From positions 1-33,427 of the forward strand of contig JARVGL010000010.1 in NCBI GenBank assembly GCA_029762575.1: a DNA stretch of 33,427 bases, written 5' to 3'. The notes under the pieces are model-generated. The model did no database searches, was not told the DNA's origin, and was given only the letters and a program-made list of their open reading frames with translations. Shown here piece after piece: positions 16,966 to 24,520 of the stretch; position 1 is the first letter of the stretch; every line of letters begins with the position of its first letter. The position numbers and the translations under genes are program-made. The stretch is from Thermoplasmatota archaeon. Lineage in GTDB: Archaea; Thermoplasmatota; E2; DHVEG-1.

Positions 16966-16976
16966 ACTTAAAATTT
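16966..16976 (-). promoter_or_regulatory. TATA box of the CAU tRNA gene
   Basis: On the minus strand AAATTTTAAGT lies about 45 nt before the mature tRNA. Initiation 25 nt downstream of its centre would fall near 16946, at the start of the leader hairpin. Confidence 0.45.
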
Positions 16977-17013
16977 AGAGGTAAAAATTTCTGCTTCCTC
17001 TTAAAACTTCATT

Positions 17014-17292
17014 TTAATTGTCAATGATATCAGTATTCATCGATTCCCAGAAACATTTTATATCTTTTTTCAAGGTTTCTTCCCAAGCATCGCTATAGAG
17101 GTCTTCTTCACCATTTCCATGATCACTGTTTTCAAATGGTTCGATGTTCAAACAATTCTTTTGGTTATATCTCGTTTTTCTCACCCTCTCATATCTCTTT
17201 ATTGGTGTATACTCTTCTATTAGGTTGTATTTAAAGTACCTCTGTGAACTTTTCAAAAAGGTAAAACGACATTGGTTAGTAGAAAATCTCAT
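17014..17292 (-). CDS. Small protein of unknown function
   Basis: Not recognised. A 92-aa frame with codon choice like that of its neighbours. The N-terminal half is basic and aromatic (NQCRFTFLKSSQRYFKYN, ERVRKTRYNQ). The C-terminal third is acidic (GNGEEDLYSDAWEETLKKDIKCFWESMN). There is no membrane segment and no CxxC pair; three isolated cysteines are present. The start ATG 17292 lies about 25 nt from a TATA-like TATATATTACTTAATC on the minus strand, which fits a leaderless message. It is divergent from priL with only 34 bp between the two start codons and sits next to a tRNA gene. A small nucleic-acid-associated protein would fit the charge pattern but is a guess. Confidence 0.55.
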   Translation of the reverse strand: MRFSTNQCRFTFLKSSQRYFKYNLIEEYTPIKRYERVRKTRYNQKNCLNIEPFENSDHGNGEEDLYSDAWEETLKKDIKCFWESMNTDIIDN

Positions 17293-17326
17293 TAACCATT
17301 CTTCTGTTTAAGATTAAGTAATATAT
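17293..17326. promoter_or_regulatory. Overlapping divergent promoters (small ORF / priL)
   Basis: Only 34 bp separate the two start codons. The interval contains TTTAAGATTAAGTAATATATA, in which TATA-like elements for both directions overlap. Both genes would have little or no 5' leader. Confidence 0.45.
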
Positions 17327-18385
17327 ATGAAGGATCTTTTGACGCTAGCGAAATATCCATTCCTCTCTGATGCGAAGATTTACGTTCGAAAAGAAGCTCC
17401 AACGGTTCAAGAACTCTTGGAAGACCCTTTATTTGAACGAGCACGTTTGATAGCAATCGATCGTTTGGATAACGCTTTTCATCATAATGATGTGGGCGAC
17501 CGAAGCCTTATAACCGAGACTGAAGCCCTTATGGAGCTTCTTTCATATCCTATCGCTCGGATGATCACTGTTTGTATCGGTGATTCCTTTCTTATCAAAC
17601 GATATGCTCTCGGTGAGGCGGTTCATTTGTATAAGAATCTTTTAAAGGAAGCTATCGATTTTCTTCTCTATAGCGCTAAAGAATTCGAGCTTGATATTCA
17701 ATTTGATGTTGATGAGGATCGGTTATCTATCTCTTTCATACATTATTTACGATATGCACCGACTCGTTATAAGACCTGGAAGATGATCAATCGTGAGATG
17801 ATCGATGGATATATCACTATCAATCATAAGGATCTTTGCCGATTACTTCAGGAAGCATTACGTCATCGAGTTAATAACGAACTCAAAGATAAGATCTGCC
17901 ATCCTATGGTCCAGAGTTTTTTCTCAGAGGATATAACCCGAATTCAAAACAAGGTCCTGATGCATCGAAAAAAAATGGAGACAGCTCCTATTGGTAGGTT
18001 GGATGTTGCGAAACTTCCTCCATGTCTAAAGGACATCCTTGCAGCGATACAATCTGGTGAAAATGTGCCCCATATGGGTAGGTTTGCTCTTGTAGCGTTT
18101 CTTAGTTCTTTGAAAATGACCGCTAATGATATCGTAAAGGTATTTAGCACGGCTCCTGATTTCGAAGAGGAAAAAACCCGTTATCAGATAGAACATATAA
18201 CAGGGACCACGGGTGCAACCACTTATACTGCGCCTGGATGCGATAAGTTAAAGACATATGGATTGTGTCCCTCTGAAAAAATTGATGAGTTGTGCCGTAG
18301 TACCAACCATCCTCTGAATTATTATCGGAAGAAATGGCAAAATGAAACACATTCTACCAAGAGATCGTCTCAATCAAAGAAATAG
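17327..18385 (+). CDS. priL: DNA primase large subunit
   Basis: Regulatory subunit of the archaeal/eukaryotic heterodimeric primase (PriS-PriL), which makes RNA/DNA primers at the fork. The N-terminal helical part (about 1-200) is followed by the Fe-S domain. Its four cysteine ligands are visible at residues 233 (LPPC), 305 (APGC), 314 (GLC) and 323 (ELC), binding one 4Fe-4S cluster. C305 and C314 lie in APGCDKLKTYGLCPS, and the motif STNHPLNYYRKKW near the end is the family signature. Length 352 aa is normal. No Shine-Dalgarno precedes ATG 17327, consistent with a leaderless message. The catalytic subunit gene priS is not in the window. tmk and nucS follow, forming a replication/repair neighbourhood. 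Confidence 0.94.
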   Translation: MKDLLTLAKYPFLSDAKIYVRKEAPTVQELLEDPLFERARLIAIDRLDNAFHHNDVGDRSLITETEALMELLSYPIARMITVCIGDSFLIKRYALGEAVHLYKNLLKEAIDFLLYSAKEFELDIQFDVDEDRLSISFIHYLRYAPTRYKTWKMINREMIDGYITINHKDLCRLLQEALRHRVNNELKDKICHPMVQSFFSEDITRIQNKVLMHRKKMETAPIGRLDVAKLPPCLKDILAAIQSGENVPHMGRFALVAFLSSLKMTANDIVKVFSTAPDFEEEKTRYQIEHITGTTGATTYTAPGCDKLKTYGLCPSEKIDELCRSTNHPLNYYRKKWQNETHSTKRSSQSKK

Positions 18386-18440
18386 TTATAATATCTGTTT
18401 ATTTCTCTAAAATATTGACACTATTTGAAAGATTACTGCT

Positions 18441-18481
18441 GTATGCTAAAACATATAAGATGTTTTGGCATGTCCTTTTTT
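18441..18481 (+). terminator. Hairpin plus T-run between priL and tmk
   Basis: GTATGCTAAAACAT and ATGTTTTGGCATGT pair over 14 bp (three G-T wobbles) around a 5-nt loop ATAAG. The 3' arm is followed after two C by six T. This looks like a bacterial-style intrinsic terminator. It lies 55 nt after the priL stop and 45 nt before the tmk ATG, so it could end the priL message or act as a leader structure of tmk. Confidence 0.5.
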
Positions 18482-18525
18482 ATCTTTAGATTGATAAACA
18501 ATTGAAAGTAGTATGGATGTGGGGT

Positions 18526-19125
18526 ATGAAACATTTTATTACCTTTGAAGGAATTGACGGATCAGGAAAGACGACCGTCATGCACTTGGTCTATCAAGAG
18601 TTACTTAAAAAGGGCGTGAAGGTGCAAGTCACCTGTGAACCAACGGATACCTGGATGGGTGATTGTGTAAAAAAATGCATAAAAAATGATGTTGATCCTT
18701 TTGTTACAGCGTTTACCTTTATCGCTGACCGATTCCTTCATGTTAAAGAGATAAAAAAATGGCTTGATCAAGGATATCTTGTTCTCTGTGATAGATATGC
18801 TGAATCCACCTATGCCTATCAAGGAGCTCAACTACGTGATCACTTGGAAGATCCGATCCACTGGCTTCAAGATCTTTCAAAAGACCATATACTCATACCT
18901 GATCGGACCTTTCTTTTCGATATAGACCCAGATATTGCGATGAATCGTATCAAGCATAGAGATGAACTTATCTCATTTGAAAAAGCCTCATTTCTTACAA
19001 AGGTTCAGAAAAATTATCTAGAATTAGCAGTAAGTGATCATTTTCAGATACTTGATGCTACACAATCAATTGAAACGCTCACCCATATATGTGTTGAGGA
19101 TATCCTCTCCTCAGAATGTTGTTAG
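18526..19125 (+). CDS. tmk: Thymidylate kinase
   Basis: Phosphorylates dTMP to dTDP with ATP, an essential step to dTTP. The Walker A motif is in ITFEGIDGSGKTT at the N-terminus. The nucleotide-binding CDRYAESTYAYQGA segment is the DR(Y/H) thymidylate-kinase signature, and EPTDTWMG is the conserved EP loop. The lid region is short. The track starts at TTG 18502, with eight extra residues (MKVVWMWG) before the family N-terminus. ATG 18526, directly after a G-rich stretch (GGATGTGGGGT), gives the usual start MKHFITFEGIDG and 199 aa. The stop overlaps the convergent nucS stop by 4 bp. Confidence 0.95.
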   Translation: MKHFITFEGIDGSGKTTVMHLVYQELLKKGVKVQVTCEPTDTWMGDCVKKCIKNDVDPFVTAFTFIADRFLHVKEIKKWLDQGYLVLCDRYAESTYAYQGAQLRDHLEDPIHWLQDLSKDHILIPDRTFLFDIDPDIAMNRIKHRDELISFEKASFLTKVQKNYLELAVSDHFQILDATQSIETLTHICVEDILSSECC

Positions 19126-19901
19126 AAATATTCTTTTAATGATCTCTGATCGTCGTCATGTAGTAGTATCTTTCGTTCGATCTCCTGCCATTCGAGACCA
19201 TAATCCACAAGTAAATGTTTCACCATATCTGGGATACGTGGGGCACAAAGGATGCCTCGTACCTCTGCATGATCACTATCCCGTCGAATATCGTTTACAT
19301 ACATGCGAAGCTGATGAACTGAACTTATCGATGCAACACTTCTTTTTACCTCAATGATCACCGGTACATGCTTTTTATCATATCCAAAGAGATCTATCAT
19401 ACCGGATTTCACTTGTTTCTCCCGTTTTTGTATCCTTAATCCTTCTTCGATACAACTAGGGTCACTTACGATCTGGTCTACCACATCTGTTTCCATGCCA
19501 ACGATCCGTAAAACAGAAGTATCACGTAATTGAGCAATATATATCAAAAGAATAGTACGGAAACGAATCTTCATCTTCTCCGATGGATTCATATGTCGGG
19601 TAGAGACAACGAACAGTTCTTCTTCAGTATAAAACTTGGTTTTTGAGCCTGCAGGCTGCCAGTTTATAGGTTCACGCATCACCGGTTGATGTACAAGGAC
19701 GTTTCCATCTTGTTTTAGTAATATCATCCGTTGACCCCAGTCAAGAAAGGATGTAGCGCGTCCATCGTATTCGACCATGCAATCTCCTACAATATGAAGA
19801 ACGGTCTTTTCTGGTTTCTTCTGATGATGCTTCTTTATAAAGGATAACGCTTCCTCACCTTCCGGGTTTGTGATTATCTTTATCGCTCTTCTCACCACCA
19901 T
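19122..19901 (-). CDS. nucS: Endonuclease NucS (EndoMS), mismatch-specific
   Basis: Archaeal/actinobacterial endonuclease that cuts both strands at mismatches and can process branched DNA, working with the PCNA clamp. The N-terminal DNA-binding domain carries the family motifs GDCMVEYDGRA and VHQPVMREPINWQPAGSK. The C-terminal RecB-like nuclease domain has the catalytic Asp in GMIDLFGYD and the ExK in VIIEVKRS. The protein ends in QRSLKEYF, an exact PCNA-interacting peptide (QxxLxxYF) at the extreme C-terminus. Length 259 aa is typical. It is convergent with tmk, with overlapping stop codons. With priL and tmk nearby it forms a replication/fidelity cluster. Mismatch repair by this enzyme is usually associated with absence of MutS/MutL, which cannot be tested here. 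Confidence 0.95.
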   Translation of the reverse strand: MVVRRAIKIITNPEGEEALSFIKKHHQKKPEKTVLHIVGDCMVEYDGRATSFLDWGQRMILLKQDGNVLVHQPVMREPINWQPAGSKTKFYTEEELFVVSTRHMNPSEKMKIRFRTILLIYIAQLRDTSVLRIVGMETDVVDQIVSDPSCIEEGLRIQKREKQVKSGMIDLFGYDKKHVPVIIEVKRSVASISSVHQLRMYVNDIRRDSDHAEVRGILCAPRIPDMVKHLLVDYGLEWQEIERKILLHDDDQRSLKEYF

Positions 19902-19931
19902 TATTTCTTAGATGGGATTTATACTGAAAGT

Positions 19932-20483
19932 TCAGATTTCTTTAGTGTTCTGAGACACTATTTGTTTAAGTATAGTATATGGATCGATGAGGCCATCTGG
20001 AGGTGTCTTATCAAACCAATTACCACCTTTATACAAAGATGATTGTATTGGTTCAGTATCATAAATCTCCAGATGAAGCATACTGTTTTTTCCCGTGGCG
20101 ACCAATTGTTGGATGTACTCTGGGCTTTTATTGGAGATCATCCTAGGATTAAGGACCTGACGTACATGACCTATCAGATCTCCAGCGTTGATCTGTTGAC
20201 CGATCTGTACTATTGGTGGCCCTAGTTCAGCATACCGATAATAAAGACCAGAACATGCTTTGATGATCAGCTGATAGGTATCAAACCAATATGAGATGAT
20301 GGCGGGTGAAGTGAACAAAGAGCTGTTGACCACAACGCCTTTTTCAATAGCAAAGACTTTTGATCCTATTGGGGTATGGATATCTATCCCACAATGGATT
20401 CTATCACCACGATCCTCTAAAAAACCCCCCGGGGTTTTATCCGTAGGCAAAGATACGTTTTTCTTTTCCACGGGCCAGAACAT
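19932..20483 (-). CDS. LytM/M23-fold protein with altered catalytic residues
   Basis: A 183-aa protein with the M23 (LytM) metallopeptidase fold and no signal peptide. The first zinc motif is intact: H30 and D34 in RIHCGIDIHTPIGSKVFA. The usual YAHLS histidine is Glu (E86 in RYAELG). The HxH motif (normally HLHFE) reads MLHLE, so the first His is Met134 while the zinc-ligand His136 remains. Three zinc ligands are therefore kept and two catalytic histidines are lost, so hydrolysis by the classical mechanism is doubtful. The GQQINAGDLIGHV segment is the standard post-catalytic strand. Its ATG lies 4 nt after the pfkB stop, and the GGTGA ribosome-binding site contains that stop codon (TGGTGACCATATG), so it is translationally coupled to the sugar kinase. 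The organism should have no murein; the role is unknown. Confidence 0.75.
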   Translation of the reverse strand: MFWPVEKKNVSLPTDKTPGGFLEDRGDRIHCGIDIHTPIGSKVFAIEKGVVVNSSLFTSPAIISYWFDTYQLIIKACSGLYYRYAELGPPIVQIGQQINAGDLIGHVRQVLNPRMISNKSPEYIQQLVATGKNSMLHLEIYDTEPIQSSLYKGGNWFDKTPPDGLIDPYTILKQIVSQNTKEI

Positions 20484-20487
20484 ATGG

Positions 20488-21573
20488 TCACCAATCCTCG
20501 ATAAGTTTCATTGCAAATCCTTTTATTTCATCAGAAGAGGGAGGTATTGGTTCCTTTTTAGAGATATAGCATGCGGCAACGAGATTTGCAAAAGCCAAAC
20601 GCTGCTCAAAGGAAAAATCCAGGAGTTCACCAATGATATTACCTGCATTCCATACATCTCCGGCACCTGTTGCCCGGTATACCTTGAGAAGAGGTACTGT
20701 GTCAACACAGACCTGCTTTGAGTTAGTAATGGAATAAGAACATCGTGCGGTATGAACATCAAGACGGGACCGTATCCTCTGATGAAGGATACGGCCTGCT
20801 TCATATATCTCATCGTTTGTTTCATATTGATTATGACCAGAATATTTTCGGATTTCATTTTCGTTCAAACTCATAATATCCACAATGTCCTTAGAAAACA
20901 CCGTGTCGAGGAAATCATCAATATCCATAGAGCGAGGGCTTGGGTCACCTGTATCGATATATGTTTTAACATCATGGTTCTTCGCATATTCAAACACATG
21001 GCTTGCCAGATATGTACCCTTCCTATTCATACTCCAATTCATCACACCAACAAGATGTGCCGATCGGATTAATTCCCAATCTTGAGTGTTTAGGTCATCA
21101 ACACCAAATGTTGTAACAGATCCAGGATCTTGGAGAAAGACATTTGAATGGTTCTTACCAAACTCCAAAGCAACGGTATATGCGTTCTTGCCATCTCCTT
21201 TCGCATGAGAGATATCTACACCATATGGTTTCAAGAAATATTCAATGAGATATATACCAAGTTTATCAGTCCTACAGATAAGATGGGAGTGTACTCCTAG
21301 CCTTGCTAACGCAAGAGCGGTGTTTGCAGCATTACCCCCTTGTGAAATAACCTGAGTTAGACCAGGGATATTTCCACCACCTTGCATAAAACGTGATTGA
21401 ATTGTTGACATACCTTCTTTGAAATCAGGAAATGAGACGATATGATCAATAAAGAAATCTGGGAGCAACACTACCTTATAGTCTTTTAGATCATTGGTAT
21501 CATAACGTTCAAAGCATTTGAGTCCTTCTTGTACTATCCTCTTTAGCATTGTCTCTAACGCACCATCCATCAA
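20488..21573 (-). CDS. PfkB-family carbohydrate kinase
   Basis: A ribokinase-superfamily sugar or nucleoside kinase of 361 aa. The first signature is in SQGGNAANTALALARLG; LICRTDKLG follows. The ATP/anion-hole signature is RATGAGDVWNAGNI, with the catalytic Asp in GAGD (usually GAGDxFxAG; here Trp replaces Phe). SLNENEIRKYSG is the typical NxxE motif. The substrate cannot be read from the sequence. It is about 50 residues longer than ribokinase, with an N-terminal extension (about 1-30). It is the first gene of a coupled pair with the M23-like gene and divergent from a GT4/GT5-like glycosyltransferase, so a sugar or glycan pathway is plausible. ATG 21570 is an equally likely start. Confidence 0.85.
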   Translation of the reverse strand: MMDGALETMLKRIVQEGLKCFERYDTNDLKDYKVVLLPDFFIDHIVSFPDFKEGMSTIQSRFMQGGGNIPGLTQVISQGGNAANTALALARLGVHSHLICRTDKLGIYLIEYFLKPYGVDISHAKGDGKNAYTVALEFGKNHSNVFLQDPGSVTTFGVDDLNTQDWELIRSAHLVGVMNWSMNRKGTYLASHVFEYAKNHDVKTYIDTGDPSPRSMDIDDFLDTVFSKDIVDIMSLNENEIRKYSGHNQYETNDEIYEAGRILHQRIRSRLDVHTARCSYSITNSKQVCVDTVPLLKVYRATGAGDVWNAGNIIGELLDFSFEQRLAFANLVAACYISKKEPIPPSSDEIKGFAMKLIEDW

Positions 21574-21699
21574 GTCATAGATATGATACTATAACAGCTT
21601 TTAGATTATCAATATTATCAATCAAACGCAAAACAATCTAAATCGGTTATTTTATTAACCATGACCTCTATTCTTCCTAGACTTTGAAGGTGGACGGGG

Positions 21700-22980
21700 A
21701 TGACTACACAAAATCATCAGATAGGTAGACAGATTTCAATTGCTCATTTTTCCTGGGAATTTCCCCCAGCTATCTGGGGTGGGTTAGGAACATTTGCTGC
21801 AGAACTTACAAAACAACAGATCGCTCAAGGTCACAATGTCACGGTCTTTGCGATAAATGATGGTAACTCTCTTTTACCAATGGAGATTCAAAACGGTATT
21901 ACCGTGTATAGGCCAAAGATGATTGATATCACACAACCACTTTCCATTGTGTCAAACAGTGATCTCCAATCGTGGGGGAAGCATCTTACATTCTTCTCCG
22001 ATGTCTTTTCATATAATTTTCTCTCTGCAAAAGTCCTAGTTGATAAGATCACCCAATCAAACAATGGAGATCATATCGATATGATCGAGGCACATGATTG
22101 GCTGGGGATATTTGGAGGTATGATGGCTAAAAAAGCGTTGAACATACCTCTCATCTTTCATGTTCATTCAACAGAACATGGCCGTTCCGTAGGAAATGGT
22201 TCCCCTACAATACAACATATTGAGAAAACAGGTGCAGAAGCCGCTGATGGTGTCATTACTGTCTCCTATGCGATGAAAGAAGAACTTGAACACCTTGGTT
22301 TTCCTAAAGAAAAGATCCGTGTATGTTGGAATGGGATAGACCCAGCTAAATATGATTCTTCAAAGATAAAAGAAGAACAACGACAAAGTCTGCGCGCTCG
22401 ATATGGTATTAAGCCAGATGAGATCTTCTTGTTTTTCATTGGTCGGTTGGTGACAGTCAAAGGCATCATGCAACTTATTGAGGCGATGCCTGAGATCCTT
22501 GGGCAATATCCTCATGTAAAACTTGTTGTGTTAGGGGTTGGTGATCTAGAGGATCAGATACGATCTCGGATAGCTGACTTAGGCATATCTGATCATGTCA
22601 TCCTTCGTATGGAATTCATCTCAGAAGAAGAGAGGATCCTTCATTATGCTGCTTCTGATGTTGTGGTGTTACCGTCGTTATATGAACCATTTGGGATCGT
22701 CTGTACTGAAGCAATGTCTATGGAAAAACCTGTTGTTGTCGGGGCTAGGGGCATCAATGGTATGAGAGAACAAATTGTTTCATCAGGAGAAAAGCAATGC
22801 GGTGTTCATATCAATCCTTTTGATTCTCTTGATATTGCCTGGGGTGTCAATTCTGTGTTATCTTCGCCTGAGAAATGGAAGACCATGGGTCAACAGGGCC
22901 GCAGAAGAGTATTTGAGTTATTCACCTGGGACCATGTAGCAAATCGTGCATTGGAGATCTACCAAGAATTTCTAAGATGA
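21700..22980 (+). CDS. GT-B glycosyltransferase (GT4, glycogen-synthase-like)
   Basis: A retaining GT-B glycosyltransferase of 426 aa. The N-terminal half begins ISIAHFSWEFPPAIWGGLGTFAAELTK, a GGLG donor-binding loop shared by glycogen synthases and GT4 enzymes. The C-terminal half has FFIGRLVTVKGIMQLIEA and the EX7E motif EPFGIVCTE, with VLPSLYEPFG just before it. FHVHSTEHGRS lies in the acceptor region. Archaeal proteins of this type are often annotated as glycogen synthase. The donor (ADP-, UDP- or GDP-sugar) and acceptor are not determinable. GGTGG lies about 5 nt before ATG 21700 as a ribosome-binding site. It is divergent from the pfkB-M23 pair, and a shared sugar-polymer or storage pathway is inference. 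Confidence 0.88.
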   Translation: MTTQNHQIGRQISIAHFSWEFPPAIWGGLGTFAAELTKQQIAQGHNVTVFAINDGNSLLPMEIQNGITVYRPKMIDITQPLSIVSNSDLQSWGKHLTFFSDVFSYNFLSAKVLVDKITQSNNGDHIDMIEAHDWLGIFGGMMAKKALNIPLIFHVHSTEHGRSVGNGSPTIQHIEKTGAEAADGVITVSYAMKEELEHLGFPKEKIRVCWNGIDPAKYDSSKIKEEQRQSLRARYGIKPDEIFLFFIGRLVTVKGIMQLIEAMPEILGQYPHVKLVVLGVGDLEDQIRSRIADLGISDHVILRMEFISEEERILHYAASDVVVLPSLYEPFGIVCTEAMSMEKPVVVGARGINGMREQIVSSGEKQCGVHINPFDSLDIAWGVNSVLSSPEKWKTMGQQGRRRVFELFTWDHVANRALEIYQEFLR

Positions 22981-23005
22981 CCATATTTAAAATATTTGAT
23001 CAGGT

Positions 23006-23872
23006 TCATTTTTCTCGAAATAATACTTCAGCATGAGGATAAGCAAATTCCACATCTGAACTGGTACGTATCAGCTTATATATCTCCCTTCTGATATCTG
23101 TAGATATCTGATTTCTACTTGTGGCAATCGTATGATATCGTACGGTGACATCGATCCCTGAATCCTTGAATTGAAGACGGGTATGTGGTGGTTTGTTACT
23201 ATATTGTTTTAAGAAATGTTTTTTCAAAGGTTCAAGAATGGTTTTTGCAGCTTTTATTACGAATCCCTCTGCTTTTTCTAGATTACTTTCATATGTTATC
23301 GATACTGTTACCTCGTCAAGTATCATATTGTCCTTGTGATTATAATTAATTATCTCTGTATCAAAGATGATAGAGGTTGGTAGCATAATTGTTCTATCGG
23401 ATTGTTCTTCGCCAAGGATGGTGCCTCCGATCTCATCAAGATAGATATGTGTCAATGAAATATCAGTGATATCTCCTTTTACGTTATCGATTTCGATCCT
23501 ATCACCTATATGAAATGGTCGTTTGGTGATGATGATGACCCAAGCAACGACACCAGATATTGGCTTCTGCAACGCCCAACCAAGGGCAACGGTGAGAAGC
23601 CCTGCGATGAAACCAATATCTTCCCAATGACCATAATATGACGATATCGAGAAGATAAGGATGAGCAATATAAAAGAATACTTCAGAAGATCTAGGAAAA
23701 CGGTTGTTGTTGAAATATCCTTCTTCGTTTTAGCTTTTTTTAATAGACTGCGTTTAATGACTCTAAAGATGATAGCAAACACGGTCAATATGATGATGAT
23801 GTTGATGATGGATCTAATGATATCAGCATATTGCAAAAGAAAAGTATAGATTCCATCTACAGTTATTTCCAT
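23006..23872 (-). CDS. MscS-family small-conductance mechanosensitive channel
   Basis: A membrane channel that opens under tension to release solutes on osmotic downshock. Two to three N-terminal helices (about 10-40, 62-85) precede the pore helix IAGLLTVALGWALQKPISGVVAWVII. The MscS beta domain (RPFHIGDRIEIDNVKGDITDISLTHIYL) and the C-terminal alpha/beta domain follow. Length 288 aa matches the basic MscS type. The track start is TTG 23878; ATG 23872 (MEITVDG) is preferred. It converges on the glycosyltransferase with 25 nt between the stops. Presence of a glycosylglycerate-type operon elsewhere in the window fits an osmoregulated cell, but the two are not linked genetically. Confidence 0.93.
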   Translation of the reverse strand: MEITVDGIYTFLLQYADIIRSIINIIIILTVFAIIFRVIKRSLLKKAKTKKDISTTTVFLDLLKYSFILLILIFSISSYYGHWEDIGFIAGLLTVALGWALQKPISGVVAWVIIITKRPFHIGDRIEIDNVKGDITDISLTHIYLDEIGGTILGEEQSDRTIMLPTSIIFDTEIINYNHKDNMILDEVTVSITYESNLEKAEGFVIKAAKTILEPLKKHFLKQYSNKPPHTRLQFKDSGIDVTVRYHTIATSRNQISTDIRREIYKLIRTSSDVEFAYPHAEVLFREK

Positions 23873-23949
23873 GATCAAGATAGGAAACTATTTGGTGCTT
23901 AAAAGTTTGTCTTTTTACTGGTTTCGTCCTTTGCTTAAGGTCTGTTCTG

Positions 23950-24045
23950 TTATTTCTTTTTTCCTTTTTTACCCATGAACTCGAAAACACGTTTATGGAT
24001 CTCTTGAATGCGCCGGTTCTTATGATCTTCGAATGGTTCGCTCAT
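23950..24045 (-). CDS. Small ORF, 31 aa, basic (not in ORF track)
   Basis: A 31-codon minus-strand frame too short for the track. It starts MSEPFEDHKNRRIQEIHKR and ends in a lysine-rich tail (FMGKKGKKK). The central part can form an amphipathic helix. GTGGTG (24050-24055) is a Shine-Dalgarno 4 nt before ATG, nearly the same as the GGTGTTTC site before the gene at 10162. A strongly AT-rich, palindromic promoter-like stretch lies 30-40 nt upstream. It sits between mscS and alba in the same direction. No family is recognised. Ribosome-binding site, promoter and protein-like composition together make it a reasonable real gene, perhaps a small nucleic-acid-binding or ribosome-associated peptide. 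Confidence 0.5.
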   Translation of the reverse strand: MSEPFEDHKNRRIQEIHKRVFEFMGKKGKKK

Positions 24046-24055
24046 GAAACACCAC

Positions 24056-24098
24056 TTTGTATATAGTATAATAATATTAATATTATAATAATATTGTC
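24056..24098 (-). promoter_or_regulatory. AT-rich palindromic promoter region of the 31-aa ORF
   Basis: The stretch is almost pure A/T and includes the perfect 16-bp palindrome ATAATATTAATATTAT (24071-24086). On the minus strand a TATA box within it would place initiation near 24053, just upstream of the GTGGTG ribosome-binding site. Confidence 0.45.
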
Positions 24099-24125
24099 AT
24101 TAAAAAATCCATCGGTAATTGATAG

Positions 24126-24201
24126 TGTCAACATCAGTTGATACAATAGTAAAAGAAATACTATACCGCTAAGGGATTATTCATTTGATGATATCATCCC
24201 T
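24126..24201. repeat. Cluster of inverted repeats between alba and the small ORF
   Basis: Three dyads lie close together: TGTCAAC/GTTGATA around ATCA (24126-24143); AGGGAT/ATCCCT (24172-24177 and 24196-24201); and inside the latter the perfect 12-bp palindrome GATGATATCATC (24187-24198). They lie in the 3' flank of alba and could form RNA structure or bind protein. Confidence 0.4.
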
Positions 24202-24223
24202 ATTATATGGTTATCTAGATATC

Positions 24224-24514
24224 TTATTTTGTTGAAAGACGTATCTCTATGGAGGAAACGTTATGTGTCCGTCCTTCATCGTTTGTAACACTTTCTGTTC
24301 CAATAATGATCTCCTTGACATTAGCATCGGTGACAAAACGGTTCCGTACGATCTCAGCGGTATCAACAGCTCTGCTGATTGCTCGGCCCCTGGCCTTAAT
24401 GACAACTTCACTAGTATTATCCCTTTTAAATTCGGTGACTACGGCAAGTACATAGCTCATTGGTGGCTTGTTTCCAATAAAAATAACGTTTTCATCTGTT
24501 TCTTCCTTGGGCAT
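24224..24514 (-). CDS. alba: DNA/RNA-binding protein Alba
   Basis: Abundant archaeal chromatin and RNA-binding protein; dimers coat double-stranded DNA. The 96-aa protein is typical: [20 protein letters not shown] near the N-terminus, [24 protein letters not shown] in the middle, and the beta-hairpin [14 protein letters not shown] at the end. Lys16 in IGNKPP occupies the position of the lysine that is acetylated in Sulfolobus Alba. It is preceded by a strong AGGTGA ribosome-binding site (24521-24526) and TATA elements, as expected for a highly expressed gene. It stands alone rather than in an operon. Confidence 0.97.
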   Translation of the reverse strand: MPKEETDENVIFIGNKPPMSYVLAVVTEFKRDNTSEVVIKARGRAISRAVDTAEIVRNRFVTDANVKEIIIGTESVTNDEGRTHNVSSIEIRLSTK

Positions 24515-24520
24515 GGTTCT

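Noticed and set aside
20043-21085. Plus-strand ORFs 20043-20225, 20296-20721, 20752-21072 and 20885-21085
   Set aside because: Antisense shadows of the M23-like and pfkB genes, which carry clear family motifs on the minus strand.
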